Positions 58,199-64,000 of a stretch of 64,000 nucleotides of DNA are shown here, piece after piece. Source of the stretch: Catenulispora sp. EB89 (GTDB lineage: Bacteria > Actinomycetota > Actinomycetes > Streptomycetales > Catenulisporaceae); assembly GCF_041261445.1 (NCBI RefSeq), contig NZ_JBGCCU010000020.1, forward strand, positions 62,001 to 126,000, written 5' to 3'. Under the pieces are notes generated by a model. That model did no database searches, was not told the DNA's origin, and worked only from the letters and a program-made list of their open reading frames with translations. The number at the start of each line of letters is the position of its first letter. Position 1 is the stretch's first letter. The translations under genes and the position numbers were made by a program.

Positions 58199-59677
58199 TC
58201 ACTGCACGAGACCCGCCGCGCTGATCGTCTCCTGAGCCCGCGCCAGCTCCTCGCCGCCGACCGCCCGCTTGTCCCACCGCGCCCCGATATGCCCGTCCGG
58301 CCGGACGAGCAACGTCCCGTAGCCGCCGCTCAGCCGCTCCACCCGCACCGGCAGCGGGCCGCTCGGTCCGAGCTCAGCCCGGTCGGTCCAGTCGGCCGGG
58401 TCTTCGGTGAACAGCGTGAACCACTCACCGACCGCGTCCACCGTGGACCTGCCGCCGCCGAGGTCGACATGCGGCATCCGATGGCCCGGCGAGGTGTTCG
58501 GCACGTAGTCCGTGCCCGGCTCGGCGGCCTCGCTGCCATAGGCGACGCCGAGCACCAGGCCCAGCTGTGCGAAGTAGTGCTCCGACCAGGGAAGCTCGAT
58601 CTCGCCGTCGGCGTCGCCGGACGCCAGCTGCTCGACGCGCTTCTGCTGCGCCTGCATCAGCAGCTGCGCGTTCGCGACCGCCTGGCGCAAGGTCAGGTGC
58701 GCGACCGGCAACCGTTCGGACTCGTACGTGTCCAGCAGCCCGGGCCGAGCCCACCCCTGCACCACGCCCGCGAGCTTCCAGCACAGATTGTGCACGTCGG
58801 CGACGCCGGTGTTCATGCCCAGGCCCCCGGCCGGCGGGATGGCGTGCGCGGCGTCGCCGGCCAGCAGGACCCGGCCGCTGCGGAAGTGCTCGGCGACGAA
58901 GGCGTTGACCGTCCAGCGCTGCACGCGCGACACCTCGAACGGCAGCCCGTCGCCGAGCGTGCGGGCCAGCGGCTCCCGGTGGTCCGCCCCCTCCGGCACC
59001 TGGCCGATCCAGGCCCAGCCGCCTTCGGGATACATCGGCAGGATCGATCCGAACGCCGTGACGTAGACGCCGGCCGGCGCGTCGGCGCAGCGCTGCCGCA
59101 GGTCGGCCTCGAACATGACGGTGGTCGTCGAGCCCAGCGCGCCCGGACCGACCGTGCCGATGCCGAGCAGGTCCCGCGCCGTGGAGTTCGCGCCGTCGGC
59201 GGCGAGGACGTAGCTCGCGCGAAGGCTCGTGCCGTCGCCGAACGAGGCCAGCACGCCATCCGGCTCCTCGGCCAGCCCGGTCAGCTCGACGCCGAACCGG
59301 ATCGGCGAGTGCGCCGCGTCGAGCAGGGTCGGCTCCAGCCGGTCCTGGGACGTCACCGCCCCGATCACCGGACTCTCCGCGATCGGCGCGTTGACGCCGA
59401 TCATCGCCGCGCTGGCGAAGTCCGGACCGGTGAAGGAGTCGCGGAAGCGGACCCGGCCGTACTCCGGGGCGAAGGCGCGCGCCGCGACGTGCCGGTCGAT
59501 GCCCAGCTGCCGGAAGATCTCCATCGATCGGACGTTGAGCAGCCGGGAGCGCGGAAAGGGAGAGAGCTCGGTGTGCTTCTCGACCAGCACGGTCCGCACG
59601 CCCCAGCGGTCGAGCAGCGCCCTGGCGGTCAGCCCGACCGGTCCGGCGCCGACGATCAGGACATCCACGTCCGGCAT
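58199..59677 (-). CDS. FAD-dependent monooxygenase (PheA/TfdB family)
   Basis: This 492-residue flavoprotein has GAGPVGL near residue 10, the DG motif VLAADGANSTARDLLG, and GRVLLAGDAAHAIPPAGGLGMNTG, followed by the thioredoxin-like C-terminal domain of phenol-hydroxylase-like enzymes (TLLVRPDGHIGARW). It resembles aromatic polyketide and rifampicin monooxygenases. ATG 59677 (MPDVDV) puts the dinucleotide motif at the usual distance. The substrate is unknown. It lies between DUF4240 and the heme-domain gene on the same strand with short gaps, so it may share an operon with the latter. Confidence 0.88.
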   Translation of the reverse strand: MPDVDVLIVGAGPVGLTARALLDRWGVRTVLVEKHTELSPFPRSRLLNVRSMEIFRQLGIDRHVAARAFAPEYGRVRFRDSFTGPDFASAAMIGVNAPIAESPVIGAVTSQDRLEPTLLDAAHSPIRFGVELTGLAEEPDGVLASFGDGTSLRASYVLAADGANSTARDLLGIGTVGPGALGSTTTVMFEADLRQRCADAPAGVYVTAFGSILPMYPEGGWAWIGQVPEGADHREPLARTLGDGLPFEVSRVQRWTVNAFVAEHFRSGRVLLAGDAAHAIPPAGGLGMNTGVADVHNLCWKLAGVVQGWARPGLLDTYESERLPVAHLTLRQAVANAQLLMQAQQKRVEQLASGDADGEIELPWSEHYFAQLGLVLGVAYGSEAAEPGTDYVPNTSPGHRMPHVDLGGGRSTVDAVGEWFTLFTEDPADWTDRAELGPSGPLPVRVERLSGGYGTLLVRPDGHIGARWDKRAVGGEELARAQETISAAGLVQ

Positions 59678-59744
59678 GGTGCCAATGAACAACACCCCCG
59701 GGCACGCCGCAACCGGAAAACGTCCCGACGACGCGACCCGGGAA

Positions 59745-60233
59745 TCAGTGCCCGCCGTCGAGGAACCGCTGCACCGCCTCGACCACCAGCTTGTGGTCCT
59801 CGACCTGCGGCAGCCCGGAGACGGTGACCGTCCCGATGATCCCGGCGCCGGCGACGGTGATCGGGAACGAGCCGCCGTGCGCCGCGTAGGTGTCGCCGGG
59901 CAGCCCGGTGGCGTCCTCGAACGTGGTCCCGCGGTCCCGGTGGCGCTGGCCGACCAGCAGCGAGCTGTGGCCGAAGCGGCGCACGACGTTGGTCTTGCGC
60001 TCGATCCACGACGCGTTGTCCGGGCTGGTGCCGGGCCGCGCGTGGTGGAACAGCTGCTGGTCGCCCCGGCGGATGTCGACGGCGACCGGCAGCTCGCGCT
60101 CGCGGGCCAGCTCGACCAGCAGCGAGCCCAGGGCCCAGGCGTCGTCGTGGGTGAAGCCGCTGAAGACCAGGCGTTCTTCTTGGGCGAGCAGTTCGTCGCT
60201 CGTCGGTCGTTCGCTCGTAGCTCGTTCGCTCAC
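59745..60233 (-). CDS. UPF0303 / heme-degrading-domain (HbpS/GlcG-like) protein
   Basis: The 162-residue protein starts at a GTG. It has the HbpS/GlcG fold: a helix (FTHDDAWALGSLLVELAR), PVAVDIRRGDQQLF, ERKTNVVRRFGHSSLLVG, and YAAHGGSFPITVAGAGIIGTVTVSGLPQVEDHKLVVEA. Relatives bind or degrade heme or cobalamin-like cofactors, or have unknown roles. The N-terminal ERATSERPTSDE comes from a short DNA direct repeat. The position upstream of the monooxygenase suggests cotranscription, but no functional link is established. Confidence 0.85.
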   Translation of the reverse strand: MSERATSERPTSDELLAQEERLVFSGFTHDDAWALGSLLVELARERELPVAVDIRRGDQQLFHHARPGTSPDNASWIERKTNVVRRFGHSSLLVGQRHRDRGTTFEDATGLPGDTYAAHGGSFPITVAGAGIIGTVTVSGLPQVEDHKLVVEAVQRFLDGGH

Positions 60234-60320
60234 GGGGCGAGTTAATCAACAGCGTTGCCAAACAGTCAACCGGACGCGGCGGACCTCGGCTCACGCTAGT
60301 TCACGCCAGCTCACACCGGC

Positions 60321-61814
60321 TCACACCGCGGCGACCGGCTCCTCCAGCCGCGCCGCACGCCCCGGCAGCCACACGCTGAGCAGCGCCCCACCGCCCGGGG
60401 CCCGCGCCGCGGCGACGTGGCCGCCGTGGTTCGTGGCGATGTGCTGCACGATCGCCAGCCCGAGGCCGGAGCCCGGGGTGGAGCGCGCCTCCGGCGAGCG
60501 GTAGAAGCGCTCGAAGACGTGCGTGAGGTCTTCCTCGGCGATGCCCGGGCCCTGGTCGGCGACCTGGAGGAGGCCGTCGGCCAGGGTGACGGTGACCGTG
60601 CCGGCCTCGGGCGAGAACTTCGTCGCGTTGTCCAGCAGGTTGGTCACCATCCGCTCCAGCGCGGTGGCGTCGCCCTGGAGGTACCAGTGCTCCAGCTGGA
60701 AGTCGTACGTGACGCTGACGCTCAGCGCCCGCCGCTGCACCCGCTCGGCGGCGCGTTCGATGACGTTGACCAGGTCCAGGTGCTCGATCGTGTGCGAGGG
60801 ATGGTCGTCCCGGGACAGCTCGACGAGGTCTGCGATGAGCATGGAGAGCTCTTCCATCTGCGCGCGTACGTCGTTGAGCAGCGCGACGCGCTCCTCGGCC
60901 GGCAGGCGGACGTCGTCGGGCGCGGCCGAGACCTGCGCGAGCAGGTCCAGGTTGGTGCGGATGGAGGTGAGCGGCGTGCGCAGTTCGTGTCCGGCGTCGG
61001 CGACGAGCCGCTTCTGGTGCTCCCGCGACTGGGCCAGTGCTTCGAGCATGGTGTTGAAGTTGCGCGTCAGCTGCGCGATCTCGTCGTCACCGTTGACGTG
61101 CAGGCGCGCCAGGTCGCCGGTCCGGGCTATGTACTCGGTCGCGTGCGAGAGCCGCACGACCGGCCGCAGCGCCGCGCGCCCGATCGCCAGGCCCGCGGCG
61201 GCCGCGAGCGCGATACCCAGCAGGCCGACGACGACCGAGATCGTGGCGATGGTCTTCAGCGCCGACTCGGTCTGGGCCAGCGAGGTCGAGAAGACGAGCG
61301 CCGAGGGCTGCGGGTTGTCCGGGGATCCGTCGCCATAGGTGTTGTGGACGGCGTAGACGCGGTAGTCCACGCCGTTGTAGTTGATGGTCCGGAGCGAGGT
61401 GTCGCTCTGCTGCGCGGCGACGGCGACTTCGGGCGCCCCGTAGGGAGCCCACACCTGGTAGGTCGCCAGGATCTGCCCCGCCTGCCCGTCCGGGCCGATG
61501 CGCTGCAGCTTGAGGTTCTCCGGCTCGTGCGCGGTGCCGTCGGCGTAGACCAGGGTCTCCTGGTAGCCGGAAGCGGCCAGCAGCCGCTGGTTGGCGTCGA
61601 GGAGGGTCGGCGTGAACATATCCAGCGGCGAGGCGGTGAAGACGGTCGCGCGCTGCTTCAGCTGGCTGTCCATCCGGCCCATGATCGTCTTGCTGATCGC
61701 CAGATAGCTGATCAGGGCGCACAGGGCCACCGAGAACCCCACCGCCGCCACAACCAGAAGGGTGATCCGGGATCGGAACGACCGCCGATTGAGCCAATCG
61801 CCAATCCTGTGCAT
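60321..61814 (-). CDS. Sensor histidine kinase (MprB-like)
   Basis: This 497-residue membrane kinase has TM1 (ITLLVVAAVGFSVALCALI, about 17-35), an extracytoplasmic sensor domain of about 150 residues, TM2 (about 190-210), a HAMP domain, the H-box DAGHELRTPLTSI (His near 270), the N-box NLLDNATKFSP, and G-boxes DQGPGI and GSGLGLAIV. Such kinases normally pair with an OmpR-type response regulator, but none is adjacent: a terminator lies upstream and the UPF0303 gene is downstream. It may be an orphan, or its partner may lie elsewhere. Confidence 0.92.
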   Translation of the reverse strand: MHRIGDWLNRRSFRSRITLLVVAAVGFSVALCALISYLAISKTIMGRMDSQLKQRATVFTASPLDMFTPTLLDANQRLLAASGYQETLVYADGTAHEPENLKLQRIGPDGQAGQILATYQVWAPYGAPEVAVAAQQSDTSLRTINYNGVDYRVYAVHNTYGDGSPDNPQPSALVFSTSLAQTESALKTIATISVVVGLLGIALAAAAGLAIGRAALRPVVRLSHATEYIARTGDLARLHVNGDDEIAQLTRNFNTMLEALAQSREHQKRLVADAGHELRTPLTSIRTNLDLLAQVSAAPDDVRLPAEERVALLNDVRAQMEELSMLIADLVELSRDDHPSHTIEHLDLVNVIERAAERVQRRALSVSVTYDFQLEHWYLQGDATALERMVTNLLDNATKFSPEAGTVTVTLADGLLQVADQGPGIAEEDLTHVFERFYRSPEARSTPGSGLGLAIVQHIATNHGGHVAAARAPGGGALLSVWLPGRAARLEEPVAAV

Positions 61815-61890
61815 GGGCAGAGCTTGGAGGGTCGCGCTGAGAGAGAGCTGAGATCCAACCGTGAGCAGGGTGAGGAAGAGGGCTGGTGCG

Positions 61891-61941
61891 ACGCAACGCG
61901 GCCGGTCGAGAGCCTGAAAGCCTCGGCCGGCCGCGCTGCGT
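61891..61941 (-). terminator. Terminator of the alpha-galactosidase gene
   Basis: ACGCAACGCGGCCGG (61891-61905) pairs with CCGGCCGCGCTGCGT (61927-61941) with one G-U pair; CGAG/CTCG pairing extends the loop. It separates the GH27 gene from the histidine kinase gene. Confidence 0.75.
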
Positions 61942-61984
61942 TCGTGTTCAGGATGTGACTAGTGTGTGGCCGGCCGGGGACGGC

Positions 61985-64000
61985 TCACGCCGCCGGGAGC
62001 GCCGCCACCCCGACTTCGGCCGCGGACGCGTATCCGTTCGCTCCCGCGGTCGCCGTCAGTCGTACATAGCGTGCCGAAACCGGTGTGAACTGAACGGATT
62101 TCAGCGTGGCGTCCTGCGGCCAGGTCCCCGGCGACGCCGCACTCGTGAAGGTCGCTCCGTCGCTGCTGACCTCGACGGTGTAGCCGGTGATCGTGCCGGT
62201 GATGTCGCCGTCCAGCCGCGGCTGGTAGGTCAGTCCCGTAACCGTCTGCACCGATCCAAGGTCGATCGTCAGGGAGATCGGCAGCGGGTCGTGGACCGGG
62301 CTGAACTGCGAGTGCCACAGGGTCGTGACCTGGCCGTCCACCGCGTTGCTCGCCGGGTAGCCGTTGTTGGCGCTGGTGGCCGTCGCGGACAGCGCGGAGG
62401 TCGGCACGAGGTACGGCCAGGGCCCGCCGGGCTGCGTCGCGACCGGCGCGCCGCAGGCGATCTGCAGACCGCCCCAGTCCGCGCGGTCGTTGTAGGTGCC
62501 GTCGCCGCCGTCGCCGACGACCAGGCTGATCACCTTCGCGGACCCCAGGTTCACGGACATGGTCTGGGGCGCGGCGCGGGTCACCAGGCCGCTGTCGTAG
62601 AGCTTCGTGCCGTCGCCGTAGACCTGGAAGGTGACGGTCCCGCCGGTGGGGTCGAAGTCGGCCGAGTCGTCGATGCCGACCGTGGCGCTGAGCGTGGTGC
62701 AGTTGCCGCCGACGTAGTAGTCGATCGTCGACACGGACGCGGTGCCGACGCCGGTGGGGTACGTGACGCCGTGCATCGTCAGCGGTCCGCCGCCGGCGTC
62801 CTCCAGATCGACGCGGGGAACGAGGTATCCGCTGGCCGCGTCGAGCCAGGGGTGGTGGCTCAGCGGGCCGGTGCCGGCGGGTGGCGCTGCGGGTACCTGG
62901 ACCTGCGTCGACTCACTGGTACTGAGGGTCTGCAAGGACTTCGGCGCGCCGTAGTTCGAGCTCTGCCAACCGTAGCTCGCGGTCAGCGCCAACTGCTCCG
63001 GGCTCGGCAAGGCACCCGGGGCGGCTGTCACCTGCCAGCTCGCGGCCATCGATTGTCCGCTCTTGAGCTGGCTTGCGGTCACGGAGCCGGTCGGCGTGGC
63101 CGTCCAGCCCGCCGGGACGGCGAGCGTAAGCGACACGTCCTGGACCGGGAGCCGGCCGTTGTCGGTGAACGTGGCCGAGACCGGGAACGAGGCGCCGGGC
63201 GCGACCAGGGGAAGCGCGGCCTGCGCGGTCGGGGTCAGGGTCGCCGGGGACAGCACGGTCGAGGGGGCCATGGTGGCCGGGTCGCCGTGCCGGGACACCC
63301 GCAGCAGCACGACGCCGTGTGGGGCGACGGTCGCGGCGATCGTGCCCGCCGACTCGGTCGTCGTGTGCTGCCACAGGTCGCGCAGGGCATAGGCGCCGGA
63401 TGTCGGGAGGCCGATCTGCGCGGCGGTCGTGGTGATGGTCTGCGGGGTCGTGCCGCGGTTGAGCAGTGCCACCGCGACGTCGCCGCCGGCCAGCGGTTTG
63501 GTCCAGACCTGGGTGTTGGCGGGGTTCGCGGGGTTCGCGGCGCCGGTCAGGACAGTGCCCTGGATGCCCAGCGGGTCCTGGTCCACGGCCAGCACCTCGC
63601 GGTTGGTGAGCATCGCGACGGCGTTGTCCGAGAGCTTGGTGACGTCGCTGCCGATGATCAGCGGGGCCGCGACGATCGACCACATCGAGAACTGCGACCG
63701 CGCCTCGGCGTCGGTCATGCCGAGCTCCGGGCCCAGGTAGTCCGGGTCGTTCCAGTGGCCGGGGCCGGCGGCCTCCGGGTGCGCGGCGTCGGCGTCCAGG
63801 TTGCGGAGGACGTCGGAGTACTGGACGTTGTTCGGGAAGCCGATGTCGGTGTCGGTCCGCCAGGAGTTGCCGGTGCTGGGGCCGAACTTGTAGGAGTCGA
63901 AGGCGGTGCGGCCGGGCGCGGCGCCGGTCTCGGGGATGAACGGGTTGCAGATGTTGAACAGCATCGGGCGATGGCTGCTGTTGTTCAGCAGCGCGTCGCG
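61985..64000 (-). CDS. Secreted GH27 alpha-galactosidase-like enzyme, N-terminus outside the window
   Basis: The last 671 residues or so are visible, and the frame runs through the right edge. The catalytic barrel shows ALLNNSSHRPMLFNICN, GHWNDPDYL (a GH27 block near the catalytic Asp) and WSIVAAPLIIGSDV. A C-terminal beta-sandwich follows, then an NEW3 domain of alpha-galactosidases, an NPCBM-type carbohydrate-binding domain (GVTYPTGVGT; DYYVGGNCTTLSATVGID) and a discoidin/F5-8C-like domain (WHSQFSPVHDPLPISLTIDLG). It likely releases alpha-galactose from plant polysaccharides. The signal peptide and catalytic nucleophile region are outside the window. Confidence 0.9.
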   Translation of the reverse strand, partial: RDALLNNSSHRPMLFNICNPFIPETGAAPGRTAFDSYKFGPSTGNSWRTDTDIGFPNNVQYSDVLRNLDADAAHPEAAGPGHWNDPDYLGPELGMTDAEARSQFSMWSIVAAPLIIGSDVTKLSDNAVAMLTNREVLAVDQDPLGIQGTVLTGAANPANPANTQVWTKPLAGGDVAVALLNRGTTPQTITTTAAQIGLPTSGAYALRDLWQHTTTESAGTIAATVAPHGVVLLRVSRHGDPATMAPSTVLSPATLTPTAQAALPLVAPGASFPVSATFTDNGRLPVQDVSLTLAVPAGWTATPTGSVTASQLKSGQSMAASWQVTAAPGALPSPEQLALTASYGWQSSNYGAPKSLQTLSTSESTQVQVPAAPPAGTGPLSHHPWLDAASGYLVPRVDLEDAGGGPLTMHGVTYPTGVGTASVSTIDYYVGGNCTTLSATVGIDDSADFDPTGGTVTFQVYGDGTKLYDSGLVTRAAPQTMSVNLGSAKVISLVVGDGGDGTYNDRADWGGLQIACGAPVATQPGGPWPYLVPTSALSATATSANNGYPASNAVDGQVTTLWHSQFSPVHDPLPISLTIDLGSVQTVTGLTYQPRLDGDITGTITGYTVEVSSDGATFTSAASPGTWPQDATLKSVQFTPVSARYVRLTATAGANGYASAAEVGVAALPAA

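Overview
The window is high-GC actinobacterial DNA. Codons end mostly in G or C, GTG and TTG starts are common, and stop/start overlaps of the GTGA/ATGA type are frequent. Gene families typical of large-genome filamentous actinobacteria are present: a SARP/AfsR regulator, a PF04672 methyltransferase, an eqolisin, a sedolisin with beta-propeller repeats, a LAxTG surface protein and GH25/GH27 enzymes. A Streptomyces- or Catenulispora-like organism fits; this is inference from style, not a species call. I saw no rRNA, tRNA, CRISPR array, insertion sequence, integrase or replication origin. About 48 protein genes are supported; the first and the last run off the window.

Region 1 (1-13.5 kb) is acyl-CoA metabolism. 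An HMG-CoA-synthase-like/DUF35 protein and a thiolase form one operon (1322-4005). An acyl-CoA dehydrogenase, a family III CoA-transferase/racemase, two MaoC-like hydratase halves and a second acyl-CoA dehydrogenase form another (8995-13520). Both operons carry the same 19-bp inverted repeat, ATCTGA-N7-TCAGAT, at their promoters, so they probably form one regulon. The set resembles the cholesterol side-chain beta-oxidation cassettes of actinobacteria. Between the operons are a MerR regulator with its aldo/keto reductase and a large AfsR-type SARP regulator.

Region 2 (13.5-28.5 kb) is mixed housekeeping and accessory: a SAM methyltransferase, an MFS transporter, DUF4279, cobalamin-dependent methionine synthase (metH), an unrecognised protein with an in-frame 9-bp repeat tract, a TetR/FAD-monooxygenase divergent pair, a secreted glutamic peptidase, a MerR/quinone-oxidoreductase pair and a small regulator island.

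Region 3 (28.5-43 kb) looks like a cell-wall turnover and salvage island: a secreted N-acetylmuramoyl-L-alanine amidase, a DeoR regulator, a complete Dpp-type ABC importer, two BadF-type amino-sugar kinases and two tandem GH25 lysozymes. It also holds a striking 19-bp tandem repeat field of about 250 bp.

Region 4 (43-64 kb) is mostly extracytoplasmic: a TPR protein, an LAxTG cell-wall protein, a beta-helix lipoprotein, an iron-box-controlled siderophore-interacting protein, a 1399-residue sedolisin with many accessory domains, a small secreted protein, a lipoprotein, a PQQ-type propeller, a double GNAT, DUF4265 and DUF4240 proteins, a second FAD monooxygenase, a heme-degrading-domain protein, a sensor histidine kinase and a GH27 alpha-galactosidase that leaves the window.
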